A DNA stretch of 62,463 bases from an uncultured bacterium. GTDB taxonomy: Bacteria > DRYD01. The stretch lies in the NCBI GenBank assembly GCA_937139605.1, contig CAKZQG010000005.1, forward strand, positions 1 through 62,463, given 5' to 3'. Under the pieces are notes generated by a model. The model made no database searches, was not told the DNA's origin, and worked only from the letters and a program-made list of their open reading frames with translations. Positions 1-9,607 of the stretch are shown one piece after another; the first letter of the stretch is position 1, and the number at the start of each line of letters is the position of its first letter. The position numbers and the translations under genes were made by a program.

Positions 1-1200
1 GGTGGAGGTGGAGGTGGAGGTGGAGGTGGTAATAACATAACCCTAAACCAAGCCAACCCCACTGTTAATCCTACTGTTGTTTTTAATCATACAGCACTTT
101 GCGAATTCGCTAACGGATTATTTGATGGAACTAACTACTTCATAGCAGGTAATGATTTTCCACAAAGTGGTAATTTAAATGTATATGTATATAAACTCGA
201 TAATGCATTTAATAATGCTAATCCACCACTAACAATTGATTTTAATAATGGAAACTCTAATGCCCAATTAGGTAATCTTTATATAGAGCAAGATGCTAAC
301 AATGTATATGTATTAGGCTCAACACTTAATGGAACAGATTCAGATTTATTCATAGCAAAAGTGGTAAAAAACACTAATACGTTAGATAATGCATTTGTTG
401 GTGCAGGAACAATACAAGGAGTAGTTGTTTTAGATAGAGGAAATAATGAAACTCCAGGGGGATTACTAATAGATGCTGCTAACAATGTAGGATATGCAGC
501 AGGTTACAATAATCAAAGAAAAGTTGTAATATTTAAGTTTGATACTTCTAATGGTAATTTAATTAACGCATTCGGAACAAACGGATACGCAGAAATAGAC
601 CCAGATAATAATAATAATACAGCTGATATGGCTACAGATATCTTAACAGACGGTACTAATTTAATAATAGTAGGAGAACAAACAGACACAACCACAGGAA
701 CTACTAATTTAATATTATTCAAAGTAAATCCTACAAATGGGCAACTTGTTAGTAATAGTTTAATAACAATAGCTCCACCAAGTGGGCAAATGTTTTTAGC
801 AGCTCCTTTAGATGCAGCAATTAGTAATAACAAAGTATATTTAGGTGCTAATACCCAACCTGCTAACGACAGTATTTTAGCTGTTTTTGATCTCTCCAAT
901 AATTCCGCTACTTACTATTTACTAAAAGACCAAAATAATAATAATCTTAAAATAAATATAAACGACCTTGAATTAGATGGTACTACTCTATATATGAGCG
1001 GAACATTTACAAATGGCTCTAATAATAACTTAGCATATATCAAAATCAATACAACAAATCTAATTGGTACTTACTATATAAACAGCACTGTAACTGATAA
1101 TATAATCTGGGGCAACATACCTACTGCTAATTCATTAATACTATTAGGTGGAGATTCTAACGGAACTGAGTTTAGATTAATTCCAATTAATAATCCATAA
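1..1200 (+). CDS. Secreted delta-60-type repeat protein, 5' end outside window
   Basis: The frame is open from base 1, so the N-terminus is missing; the first Met inside the window (361) is internal. The visible part starts with ten Gly codons made of alternating GGT/GGA, then about 390 residues rich in Asn, Thr and Gly. Blade-like units recur, such as FGTNGYAEID followed by DGTNLIIVGE and LILFKVNPTNG, which resembles the delta-60 repeat of extracellular beta-propeller-like proteins. The C-terminus, LLGGDSNGTEF...INNP, resembles the end of the protein at 52670-54160, so the two are paralogues. An extracellular or surface role is inferred. No enzymatic motif is seen. A strong hairpin terminator follows. 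Confidence 0.75.
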   Translation, partial: GGGGGGGGGGNNITLNQANPTVNPTVVFNHTALCEFANGLFDGTNYFIAGNDFPQSGNLNVYVYKLDNAFNNANPPLTIDFNNGNSNAQLGNLYIEQDANNVYVLGSTLNGTDSDLFIAKVVKNTNTLDNAFVGAGTIQGVVVLDRGNNETPGGLLIDAANNVGYAAGYNNQRKVVIFKFDTSNGNLINAFGTNGYAEIDPDNNNNTADMATDILTDGTNLIIVGEQTDTTTGTTNLILFKVNPTNGQLVSNSLITIAPPSGQMFLAAPLDAAISNNKVYLGANTQPANDSILAVFDLSNNSATYYLLKDQNNNNLKININDLELDGTTLYMSGTFTNGSNNNLAYIKINTTNLIGTYYINSTVTDNIIWGNIPTANSLILLGGDSNGTEFRLIPINNP

Positions 1201-1254
1201 TTAATAAAACAAAGGTAATTTTTTAATTAAATCTTTTGGTAGTAATTAAATCTA

Positions 1255-1280
1255 GGGGGTGTTTAAACACCCCCTTTCTT
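1255..1280 (+). terminator. Rho-independent terminator
   Basis: A perfect inverted repeat GGGGGTGTTT/AAACACCCCC (1255-1274) is followed by TTTCTTATTTTT. It lies 55 bases after the stop of the delta-60 protein and ends that transcript. Confidence 0.85.
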
Positions 1281-1386
1281 ATTTTTCAATAATACTTTTA
1301 TTATTTAAGGAATTTTATTAGTTTTTTGTTAATTAATAAAAAAAAGGGGGGGGTAGTAGATATTAGTTAATTTAATAAGGGGGAAA

Positions 1387-1517
1387 AATAGTAACTTAGA
1401 TAAAGAAAAATCTACAAGCGACCCAGCAATAGATGCAGGTTTAGAGTCATCTTTGAAACTCATACCGATCCTGATATCAATACAGATGATGGACAATACG
1501 ATTACGTATATTTCTAA
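1387..1517 (+). pseudogene. Decayed duplicate of the adjacent small membrane protein gene
   Basis: The reading NSNLDKEKSTSDP...DAGLESS matches the C-terminal half of the intact gene at 1590-1799 (SNLNKDKSTSDS...DAGLESS). A two-base deletion after the Ser-Ser codons shifts frame, and the tail then reads ETHTDPDINTDDGQYDYVYF before TAA, parallel to the ETNTD...YYGYF end of the intact copy. The membrane-spanning half is missing. A ribosome-site-like run of eight G (about 1346-1353) remains upstream, as in the intact gene. This is a tandem duplicate that has lost its start and frame. Confidence 0.7.
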
Positions 1518-1589
1518 TACAATTAAAAAATCACTAATTAAAGTCCTAAAATAAAAATTTTATACTTTAAAAAGGGGGGGGGTAGGATA

Positions 1590-1799
1590 ATGGAAAATTT
1601 AATGAGTTTCATTTTCTGCTGCATTTTATCAGTAGGTCTTATCATTACTATATTTGCTATTTTAAGAACAAGTAATTTAAATAAAGATAAATCTACAAGT
1701 GATAGTGATACAGGAACCGACGCAGGCTTAGAATCATCCCTTCCTGAAACTAATACAGATAACCACTCTGGAGGGGATGATTACTACGGATATTTCTAA
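1590..1799 (+). CDS. Small single-pass membrane protein, unknown function
   Basis: A 69-residue protein with one strong membrane segment (about residues 5-25, MSFIFCCILSVGLIITIFAI) followed by a short acidic, Ser/Thr/Asp-rich tail ending YYGYF. It is preceded by a run of nine G plus TAGGATA directly before ATG, an unusual G-only ribosome site. A decayed duplicate lies just upstream, so the gene has undergone local duplication. I do not recognise a family. The convergent alaS gene ends nine bases away. Confidence 0.55.
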   Translation: MENLMSFIFCCILSVGLIITIFAILRTSNLNKDKSTSDSDTGTDAGLESSLPETNTDNHSGGDDYYGYF

Positions 1800-1807
1800 T
1801 TACAACT

Positions 1808-4438
1808 TTAAGTTGCTATTTTCAATTTTATTTGAGTAATAATTTCATCATAGATTTTACTGTCATTTATAACAACTTTCTTATAGCTCCCTAAATTTAT
1901 TAACTTTAAATTATATCTATTAAATAGTTGCATTAATTCATCATTGTTATTTTGATTAAAAATAAAAATGTATTTATTTAAATTTTCAACATAATATATG
2001 CCAAAATAAAGTGGGTTTTTAGTTTTTATTAAATCATGAACAAGAAGTAAATCATCTTCTTCTAACAAATTGAAATTAAAAACATTCTTGGAAAATAAAT
2101 TAGTTTGATTTATACATAATTGATAATATTTTTTCTTAATGTTAATTAAATTTTGTTTTAAATTTTTAGATTCCTCAATTAATTTAGAAATATAATTTTT
2201 AATTTTATCTACGTCAGTATTAGTTAAGGATGTTAAATCATTAAGAATATAAGAGAATTTATTAAAGATGGGTAATAAAGATAAATTACAAACTGCTTCA
2301 ATTCTTCTAACCCCAAGTTGCAAGCTTTTTTCAGATAATATTTTAAAGGTACCGATAAATGAAGTATTTTTAACGTGAGTACCTGCACAGAGTTCATAAG
2401 AAATAAAATCCTTATCAACTATCTTAACAGTTCTAACATTTTCAGGGTATTTTTCAGTAAATAAAGCGATAGCTCCCTCCTGTAAAGCTACATTTAATGG
2501 CTTATACTCTATTAGAACATCCAATTCCTTTAAAATTTTTTCATTAACTAAGTCTTCAATATTTTTTAATTCAATATCAGTTAAAGCTTGAAAGTGGGTA
2601 AAATCAAACCTTAATCTATCATAATCTACAAGAGATCCTGCTTGATAAGCATGAGGCCCTAAGATTTTCCTTAAAGCAGAATGTAGCAAATGAGTAGCAG
2701 TATGATGTATAGCAGTTAGTTTCCTTTTATAAAAATCTACTTCCAAATAAACTTGATCTCCTAATTTTAAATATCCATTTAATTTACCAATATGGAATAT
2801 AAAACCTTCAACATGTTTTTGGGTATCCTTAACTTCAAATTTAAAATTATCATTATAAATTATACCTTTATCTCCAACTTGTCCACCAGCTTCAGGATAA
2901 AAGGGAGTAATATCAGTTATTAAAATAATATCATCTTGGATGTTTTCACTTGAAATTTCATTAACCAGTTCTAAAGTTTTATCAGGATTAATTTTTAATA
3001 TTCCAATAATTTTACCTTCATAATTAATTTTATTGTATCCTATAAATTCAGTTTTAAATTCCTTGTTAATAGAGAATACTTTAATATCATTTTTATTTTG
3101 TCGGGATTTAATTCTTTGGGTTTCCATTTCTTTATGAAATTCATCTATATTTACTTGTAAAGAATTATTCTTAGCTAATTCCATGGTTAATTCTAAAGGG
3201 AATCCCAAGGTATCATATAAATAAAATGCTTTTTTACCATCAATTATTTTTATATTATTTTGAATTAATTCTTGCTTTATGCTATTAAAATAACTAATTC
3301 CTTTAGAGATATTTTTAAGAAAAGCCTTTTCTTCAGAATTAAGTACTTTTTTAGAAAAATCACTCCTAAGCTGAACTTCTGGATAAACATCTTTAAAAAT
3401 TTCAACAACAGAATCAACAATTTCATGACTAAATTCTTTTAAAATCCCTAAGAATTTAGAATAAAGTATAGCTCTTCTAATGAGTTTTCTTAAAACATAT
3501 CCTCTACCTTCATTAGAAGGGATAACCCCATCTGATATTAAAAATACAGCTCCCCTTAAATGATCAGCTACTATATTAAGATAAATATCTCTTTTTGATA
3601 GATAATTACTTAACTCAAATTGAAGATTAAAATTTTGATAAACTTTTTCGATATCTTTTTCAATAAACTGTTCTATCTTGGATAAAATGGGATAAAATAA
3701 ATCGGTGTAATATTGATTAGATTTATTTTGTAGTATTCGAGTTAATCGTTCAAGTCCCATTCCTGTATCAATGTTTTTTTGAGGTAAATCAAGGAGTTCT
3801 CCTTTTTCATTTTTAAAATATTGAGTAAATACGATATTCCAGATTTCAATAAATCTTTCTTTTTTTTCACATTCTAAGCATTCATATCCAGGCTTACAAT
3901 TACTATTAGAGCAATAAAAATTTTCAAAAAATATTTCAGTAGAAGGTCCACAGGGGCCTGTTAATCCCGCAGGTCCCCAAAAATTATCTTCTAATCTAAC
4001 AATTTTATCCTTTGAAATTATATTTTTCCAAATTTCTTCTGCCTCATCATCTTGAATATGAACGCTAACCCAAAGCTTACGAGGGTCTAATTTATAAACA
4101 TTAGTTAATAAATCCCAAGCATAATGGATTGATTCTTTTTTAAAATAATCTCCAAAAGAAAAGTTACCAAGCATTTCAAAGAAAGTATGATGTCTTAGAG
4201 TATAACCTACATTATCAATATCATCCATTCTAAAACATTTTTGGCAGGTAGCTACTCTAGTATACATAGGTTTAACTTTACCAGAAAATTCTGCCTTAAA
4301 AGGCACCATTCCAGCTGCTACAAATAATAATGAAGGATCATTATCAGGTATTAAGCTATAGCTTTTTAAAACTTTATGGTTTTTATTTTCAAAGTATTCT
4401 AAGAAAGTGTTTCTTATTGTTTTATGATCCCAACTCAC
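1808..4438 (-). CDS. alaS: Alanine-tRNA ligase
   Basis: It charges tRNA-Ala in the cytosol. The class II core is clear: ATCQKCFRMDDIDNVG, HHTFFEMLGNFSFGDYF, and GLTGPCGPSTEIFF with a four-Cys insert (CSNSNC...CLEC). The C-terminal half carries the editing-site metal ligands HTATHLLH and ELCAGTH and then a DHHA1-like end. The chosen start is GTG at 4438 (VSWDHKTIRNTF), which matches the usual AlaRS N-terminus and has AGAGGTGA just upstream. A longer reading to 4534 would add a hydrophobic leader that the family lacks. Length is about 876 residues, normal for the family. Confidence 0.97.
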   Translation of the reverse strand: MSWDHKTIRNTFLEYFENKNHKVLKSYSLIPDNDPSLLFVAAGMVPFKAEFSGKVKPMYTRVATCQKCFRMDDIDNVGYTLRHHTFFEMLGNFSFGDYFKKESIHYAWDLLTNVYKLDPRKLWVSVHIQDDEAEEIWKNIISKDKIVRLEDNFWGPAGLTGPCGPSTEIFFENFYCSNSNCKPGYECLECEKKERFIEIWNIVFTQYFKNEKGELLDLPQKNIDTGMGLERLTRILQNKSNQYYTDLFYPILSKIEQFIEKDIEKVYQNFNLQFELSNYLSKRDIYLNIVADHLRGAVFLISDGVIPSNEGRGYVLRKLIRRAILYSKFLGILKEFSHEIVDSVVEIFKDVYPEVQLRSDFSKKVLNSEEKAFLKNISKGISYFNSIKQELIQNNIKIIDGKKAFYLYDTLGFPLELTMELAKNNSLQVNIDEFHKEMETQRIKSRQNKNDIKVFSINKEFKTEFIGYNKINYEGKIIGILKINPDKTLELVNEISSENIQDDIILITDITPFYPEAGGQVGDKGIIYNDNFKFEVKDTQKHVEGFIFHIGKLNGYLKLGDQVYLEVDFYKRKLTAIHHTATHLLHSALRKILGPHAYQAGSLVDYDRLRFDFTHFQALTDIELKNIEDLVNEKILKELDVLIEYKPLNVALQEGAIALFTEKYPENVRTVKIVDKDFISYELCAGTHVKNTSFIGTFKILSEKSLQLGVRRIEAVCNLSLLPIFNKFSYILNDLTSLTNTDVDKIKNYISKLIEESKNLKQNLINIKKKYYQLCINQTNLFSKNVFNFNLLEEDDLLLVHDLIKTKNPLYFGIYYVENLNKYIFIFNQNNNDELMQLFNRYNLKLINLGSYKKVVINDSKIYDEIITQIKLKIAT

Positions 4439-4689
4439 AAAATCACCTCTATAAATAAAATTATCAATATTCTCTATTTTTCCTTTTTTTAAAATTAAAA
4501 ACAAAAAATATACTCTCTTAAACCAAATTAGCAAATTATTATCGATAAAGATTTTGATAAATTTTCTAGGAAGATGCCTATTCTACTTTATACTTCTACT
4601 TTACATTCTGCAGATTTACCATATACTTTATAAATATTTAGCTGAGCACACTGTTAGGGTATTCATTTTAAAATAAGTTTTAGTTAATT

Positions 4690-5035
4690 ATTTCCTAAGT
4701 AATTGCTCAATCTATTTTGTATAAAATAATTTTAACAATTTTCCGAATTCTAAAATCTCCTCTTTCAAAGTAGGATATTTTAATAACCTCTCTTTAGCAT
4801 AAATCCAAAATCAAAATCTCATTTATATAAACCCTACCATTAAAAAATATTTTCTGTGATCAATTTTACCAAAACCCATATTTTAGTAAGCCATCATAGC
4901 TTTTTAATTTATAAGTGTATATCAAACTATCTTTCCTGACTTTTTTATCGCCTTTTAATAAGAACTAATTACAGAAGTGGGAATTTTACTGATTCATTGT
5001 GGCTAATTATCACTTTAGAAGCTTTAGTTTAGAAC
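4690..5035 (-). pseudogene. Degraded ISXO2/IS1595-type transposase C-terminal remnant (copy A)
   Basis: No open frame exists here, but reading the minus strand across stops and shifts gives DKKVRKDSLIYTYKLKSYDG, then GKIDHRKYFLMVG, then FWIYAKERLLKY. These match in order the conserved tail of ISXO2-like transposases (GS.IYTD...SYDGL, H, then the .FW.YAK.RL block). The same string recurs at 27643-27872. The surrounding 4539-5149 interval has no intact gene; outside the fragment I see only AT-rich DNA. The element is long dead. Confidence 0.6.
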
Positions 5036-5149
5036 TTTTTCATTCTTATTAATTTTTAATTCATACCAAGTCTTATGTAAAAATTAATACCACTAATATT
5101 TTGAAAAAATCAATTCATTTCTCCTTTTAGAAGATATATACTTTTCAAT

Positions 5150-6355
5150 TTATTTATTAAATCCTATCCATGTTGGATGTGAATAACTAATAAAGGGGTT
5201 ATCACTTCCTATTAATTTAGAAATTTTATTTTGATTAGTTAAATCGATTAAGAATATTTCACTTTTTCTTTGTTGCTTATAATATCCTTGAGCTACTATT
5301 TTAGAGAAATCAGGTGACCATTTAGCATTTCTATATTCTATGTTTCCATTGCTTTTAGTAATCTGTTTTTTATTATCTCCATTTGAATCCATAACCCATA
5401 AATCATCTTTAGAAGTAAAAATTAATTTATCATTACTCCCCCAATCCCAAACAAAATCATCAACATTATTATCTGTTAATTTAGTTACATTATTTTTTGC
5501 AATATCAATAACATAGATCTCATAATCATCTTGTTCATTATCTTTAGCACTAATAGCTATTTTATTAGAATCATAAGACCATTCAATAGGAGCAAAAATT
5601 AATTTAGCTTTATAGATTTCTTTTAACTCATTAGTAAGGGGATTTACTAAGTACAATGCAAAATAATAATTTTTTAGCCTTTCAGTTCTAGGTTTAGTAT
5701 AATCTTCAAAATAACTAATAAATGCTAACTTTAATCCATCATGGCTCCATTTGGGATATATTTCATCACCCTTTATACCATTTTCATTTTTTGTTTGTGC
5801 TAAAAGTTTTAAATTAGAACCATCAATATTTACTATATAAAGGTCAAGGTTATCGCTATCCAAACGCCCAGCTATAAAATCCGAAGATAAGCCAGTAAAA
5901 GCAACTTGCTTTTCATTAGGTGAAATAGCAGGAAATCCACTATATGGATCCTCAGTAACTATCCTATATGAACTATTATTAAGTAAATCAATAACCAATA
6001 GTCCTTCTCCATAATCATCTATAACAATCTTAGAATTACCAATTGAATAACATCTTATTTCTGATTTATTATTTATTATTTTTTGAAAATTAAAAATATC
6101 AAATTTATCAGGATTAATAGACATTAAGGTGGAATATGAAATAGAGCTATATTTTGATTCCAAATTTTTATAATAATTACAAATAAAGAAGATTTTCTCA
6201 TTATTATTTTCAGAAGCCCAAACTTTTTCCAAGTAATTTTTTGTTAAACCATTTTTTAAATAACCATTATTAGCTTTTGTATCACTTAATATAATTCCCA
6301 GGAAATACAAGATTAATATAAAAACTATCAAATAAATAATTTTTCTCATTTTCAT
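5150..6355 (-). CDS. Membrane-anchored TolB-like beta-propeller protein
   Basis: About 400 residues. An N-terminal hydrophobic segment (IIYLIVFILILYFLGIIL) serves as signal anchor. The rest is a WD40-like (PD40) propeller with blades recognisable by GFPAISPNEKQVAFTG, YPKWSHDGLKLAFIS, IEWSYDSNKIAISA, FVWDWGSNDKLIFTS and AKWSPDFSKIVAQG. Such propellers sit outside the cytoplasmic membrane and usually bind partners. It lacks the TolB N-terminal domain and any Tol-Pal neighbours, so Tol function is not implied. The ribosome site is a run of seven G overlapping a possible GTG (6358); ATG at 6355 or 6349 is equally possible. Confidence 0.75.
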   Translation of the reverse strand: MKMRKIIYLIVFILILYFLGIILSDTKANNGYLKNGLTKNYLEKVWASENNNEKIFFICNYYKNLESKYSSISYSTLMSINPDKFDIFNFQKIINNKSEIRCYSIGNSKIVIDDYGEGLLVIDLLNNSSYRIVTEDPYSGFPAISPNEKQVAFTGLSSDFIAGRLDSDNLDLYIVNIDGSNLKLLAQTKNENGIKGDEIYPKWSHDGLKLAFISYFEDYTKPRTERLKNYYFALYLVNPLTNELKEIYKAKLIFAPIEWSYDSNKIAISAKDNEQDDYEIYVIDIAKNNVTKLTDNNVDDFVWDWGSNDKLIFTSKDDLWVMDSNGDNKKQITKSNGNIEYRNAKWSPDFSKIVAQGYYKQQRKSEIFLIDLTNQNKISKLIGSDNPFISYSHPTWIGFNK

Positions 6356-6427
6356 CACCCCCCCTACCCATTAATTATTATTATATTATAAAATAAAAAA
6401 TTACTGTTTTTTTATGTTTTTTATAAA

Positions 6428-7978
6428 TTATTTTATAGTTAATTTATCAAGATAATTTGGCTTTAAAATTTTAATATTTTTAAAAGTTTGCTTTATTTTT
6501 CTTTCTAAACAATTCCTTGCCTCATTACTTCCATGAGTTATTATAACAGTTTTAACACTTTTTAAATTTTGGATATATCTTAAAAGATAATTACTATCAG
6601 CATGAGAAGAAAATATTTCAGAATAATTTCTATTATATATATTATTAGAGTTTTTAAAAATATTAGATACTAGGGAATCAGGGGGAGCCCAAGATACTTT
6701 TATTACAGCAAAATTAGGATTATATAAATATTTTCTTAATAAAATTTTAGAATCACTAGATCCGCCACTAGCAGAAGGCGTTATTATTATATCATAATCC
6801 TTAGTTTTAAAATCTAAAACATCAAAATCAGATTCCTTGAATCTCTGAAAATCCCAAATAATACCCTTATATTTATTAACAATATTAAAATTTATTTTAT
6901 TTACATTAAAGAAAACGGTATAATCTGGATTTTTTAGCATTTCTAAATATGCGATAGTTATATCCCTAGAAGACTTTCCCCCAATAGCTATTTTTAAATC
7001 CTTATGAACTATATTATTTTCTATGCCATATAATATAGTAAATAATATTTTTTGAGTTCTATCGATAGCAAAAGCAGGAATAATTATTTTTTTCTTTATT
7101 CTTACTAAATAATTAATATAATTTAAAAAATCTAATAATTTTTTATTATATTCGTTTTGATTAATATAACTAAAATTTTTATCTCCGTAAGTAGATTCGA
7201 TTAAAAGATAATCTACATCAAATCTATTTAAATTGTTATAATCTATAGGATTTAAATGAATTATAAAATTATTTCCAACATCTCCTGAAAATAATATATT
7301 TTTATTATTTATTTTTAATAAAATGGAAATTGATCCTGGTATATGAGAATTTAATATAGGATAAGCCCTTATATTGTCCGTTAAATAAAAATACTCCTTT
7401 AATTTAATTATTTTTATATGTTGAATTATTTCGTTATAAATAGTTTTTTTAAATTTCTTTGGAATTTTACTGTAATTTATTATATCTTTTAATTTAGTGA
7501 TATATATTTTATATGTTGGCAAAGTCATATAGATTTTATAATTTTTATTACCAATATTATATAATTCATAAACAAGGTAATGTAATTTACCTATATGATC
7601 ATCATGAACATGAGTTATTAAAATTGCTTTTAATTTCATTAAATTATCATCAAAATTAATTTCATAATTATTGAATAAATTATTATTTATTTTATAATCG
7701 GAATTTTTTTCATATTCATTAGAAAAGAACGAACCAATATCTACAATAATTGATTCATTTTTAGTAGATAATAAATAACAAGATCCATCAACAATCCCCC
7801 CAACAGCCCCATAAAAATAAAGATTATAACTAACACTTAATTTATTAATATCCCTTGACTCTATAAAAAAATTTTTACTAAATAAACTAACAATAAATAA
7901 AACAAACAAAACTAAAAATAAATATCTAAAAAAATTGAAATTATTAACATTACTTTTATTTTTTATAAAACTAAACAT
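6428..7978 (-). CDS. Membrane-anchored beta-CASP metallo-beta-lactamase-fold protein
   Basis: 516 residues. Residues about 18-40 form one membrane segment (YLFLVLFVLFIVSLF), with the catalytic part behind it. The metal site HVHDDHIG is visible, then ILFSGDVGN, then the beta-CASP signature elements with FSSHADSNYLLRYI and a final VIITHGSNEARNCL. This is the layout of RNA-processing beta-CASP nucleases of the Ysh1/CPSF73 type. The membrane anchor is unusual for that group. Substrate is unknown, and whether the domain faces the cytoplasm or outside cannot be told. The gene lies between a propeller gene and truD, all minus strand. Confidence 0.8.
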   Translation of the reverse strand: MFSFIKNKSNVNNFNFFRYLFLVLFVLFIVSLFSKNFFIESRDINKLSVSYNLYFYGAVGGIVDGSCYLLSTKNESIIVDIGSFFSNEYEKNSDYKINNNLFNNYEINFDDNLMKLKAILITHVHDDHIGKLHYLVYELYNIGNKNYKIYMTLPTYKIYITKLKDIINYSKIPKKFKKTIYNEIIQHIKIIKLKEYFYLTDNIRAYPILNSHIPGSISILLKINNKNILFSGDVGNNFIIHLNPIDYNNLNRFDVDYLLIESTYGDKNFSYINQNEYNKKLLDFLNYINYLVRIKKKIIIPAFAIDRTQKILFTILYGIENNIVHKDLKIAIGGKSSRDITIAYLEMLKNPDYTVFFNVNKINFNIVNKYKGIIWDFQRFKESDFDVLDFKTKDYDIIITPSASGGSSDSKILLRKYLYNPNFAVIKVSWAPPDSLVSNIFKNSNNIYNRNYSEIFSSHADSNYLLRYIQNLKSVKTVIITHGSNEARNCLERKIKQTFKNIKILKPNYLDKLTIK

Positions 7979-8016
7979 ACCAATAACTATTTATTTAATG
8001 CTAATTATCTAACTAT

Positions 8017-9375
8017 TTAATTTAGTAAGTAATAGAACAAATTAGTAGCAAATGACCCCTTAGGTAAATAAAAACTAATCTCTAATTTTTTATATCCATT
8101 AAATATATCATCATCAAGCAATTTATAATATTTTAAAATAGGTTTTATAAAATAATCCCTATAACCCTCATACTTTGCATTATCTACATTAAATTTCTTA
8201 TAATTTAAATCATAATAAAACAGATATTCAAAATTATCCCAATTTTGAAAAATTTCTTTTATTTCTTTATTATTAATTTTTGATATTATATTTTCATTAA
8301 TAAAATTTTTATCTTCTTGAGGTATCTTTAGATCTATTTTTTTAGAAATAATATTAAATAAATTACTTTGTTGTTTTAGCAAAGTAAGTAATTTATAATT
8401 AAATATAAAAGAATTATAAGAATCTTTAAAGATGGATATGAATTTATAAGGGAAATCTTTCCAAGCCCTCTTATAATTTCTTTCTTTTAATAAAATACTT
8501 AAAAATACTTTTTCTAAGTCCATATATTGAGGGAGTTTTAAATCCTTAACTTCATTAATATTATTATTTAATAATAGTTCTTTAATTTTTTTTCGTTTAG
8601 ATTTAACTTTAGAGTTTTCATTATTAGAATAAACACACAATAATAAATAAGTTGCTTCATAATACATTTTATTATTTAAAGCTAAGCCGATTATATGATT
8701 TATCAATCTTTTACCAAATCGCTGAATATCATAGTAATTAGGTAAATAATTATTCTTTAAAAACTCAAGCCTTTTTATTAAAATATTTTCAAATTCTATT
8801 GGAATCTTCCTTATCGTTATAAAAAATTCATTACCAACTAATAAATCCTTTAAACTATCTAAACTACTATAAACTATCCCAACAAATGATAAATTAAAAT
8901 CATTATTATAAGAAGTAATTTCCAAATTTTGATTAAAATTTTCTATAAATTCATTTATTATCTTTTTTATAAAATCTAAATTAACTTTTATAAACAAAGA
9001 CTGATAAGTTATAGCATATTTATCTTTTTCTCCTAAAAAAAAGAAATCCTTAATAGGAATTTTAAGAATTTTTGATAATCTTAACAAAACATTAAATATA
9101 GTTACATTCTCTTTTTTTAAAATAAAAAACAAAAATAAATTCTTATTTTTAAATTCATCGCTTTTAGATAATATATTACTTAAATTGTTTATCAATAAAT
9201 CTTTAGAATTAATAAATTTAAAATGAAATTTATGACTAAAAGAAAAGTTAATCTTTTCTTTAACAATAAAATCATTTAATTGATACTTTAATATACCGTT
9301 ATTATGATTAATCATTAACTTATATAAAGTAATATAAATAATAAAATTAGTAAGCTTCTTCAGGAGGGAAAACAA
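8017..9375 (-). CDS. truD: tRNA pseudouridine synthase TruD family
   Basis: The protein is a member of the TruD pseudouridine synthases, which modify U13 of tRNA in known cases. Family blocks appear in order: LKYQLNDFIVKE, KKENVTIFNVLLRLSKIL, the catalytic GEKDKYAITYQ (Asp in KD), GNEFFITIR, and NYYDIQRFGKR (usual NYFG.QRFG). The sequence is strongly Lys/Asn/Ile biased and divergent. The longest frame overlaps the upstream gene by 29 bases; an internal ATG at 9315 just before the first conserved block is a good alternative start, but neither has a clear ribosome site. Confidence 0.8.
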   Translation of the reverse strand: MFSLLKKLTNFIIYITLYKLMINHNNGILKYQLNDFIVKEKINFSFSHKFHFKFINSKDLLINNLSNILSKSDEFKNKNLFLFFILKKENVTIFNVLLRLSKILKIPIKDFFFLGEKDKYAITYQSLFIKVNLDFIKKIINEFIENFNQNLEITSYNNDFNLSFVGIVYSSLDSLKDLLVGNEFFITIRKIPIEFENILIKRLEFLKNNYLPNYYDIQRFGKRLINHIIGLALNNKMYYEATYLLLCVYSNNENSKVKSKRKKIKELLLNNNINEVKDLKLPQYMDLEKVFLSILLKERNYKRAWKDFPYKFISIFKDSYNSFIFNYKLLTLLKQQSNLFNIISKKIDLKIPQEDKNFINENIISKINNKEIKEIFQNWDNFEYLFYYDLNYKKFNVDNAKYEGYRDYFIKPILKYYKLLDDDIFNGYKKLEISFYLPKGSFATNLFYYLLN

Positions 9376-9589
9376 GAGTTATCCTGTTCTTATTAACAAC
9401 CATAAAATTAACTCTATCTATTTCCAAGGAAGTAGTATTATCATATATAACGCAATCGGTTAATGGTATAAACTGGTTGGATTTATTAAATTCATCAACA
9501 ACCCTTGCACCAGGAATCAAATACATATATCCCTCTATTCTATAATTATCAATATAAACAACAACTCTTTTAGGTTCCTTTTTAACCAT
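9347..9589 (-). CDS. Small DUF6812-like protein
   Basis: An 80-residue protein with the pattern VVVYIDNYRIEGYMYLIPGA, RVVDEFNKSNQFIPLTDC, then a short beta segment and FMVVNKNRITLV. This fits a small all-beta domain found widely in bacteria (DUF6812-like), of unknown function. A good ribosome site (GGAGG) lies six bases before ATG. It sits between mutS and truD with short spacing and is likely co-transcribed with them. Confidence 0.6.
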   Translation of the reverse strand: MVKKEPKRVVVYIDNYRIEGYMYLIPGARVVDEFNKSNQFIPLTDCVIYDNTTSLEIDRVNFMVVNKNRITLVFPPEEAY

Positions 9590-9607
9590 AAAATACCTCC
9601 AATAAAA

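Noticed and set aside
4441-4534. N-terminal extension of alanyl-tRNA ligase with a hydrophobic leader
   Set aside because: The GTG at 4438 has a good ribosome site and gives the family's normal N-terminus; the extension is simply an open frame upstream.
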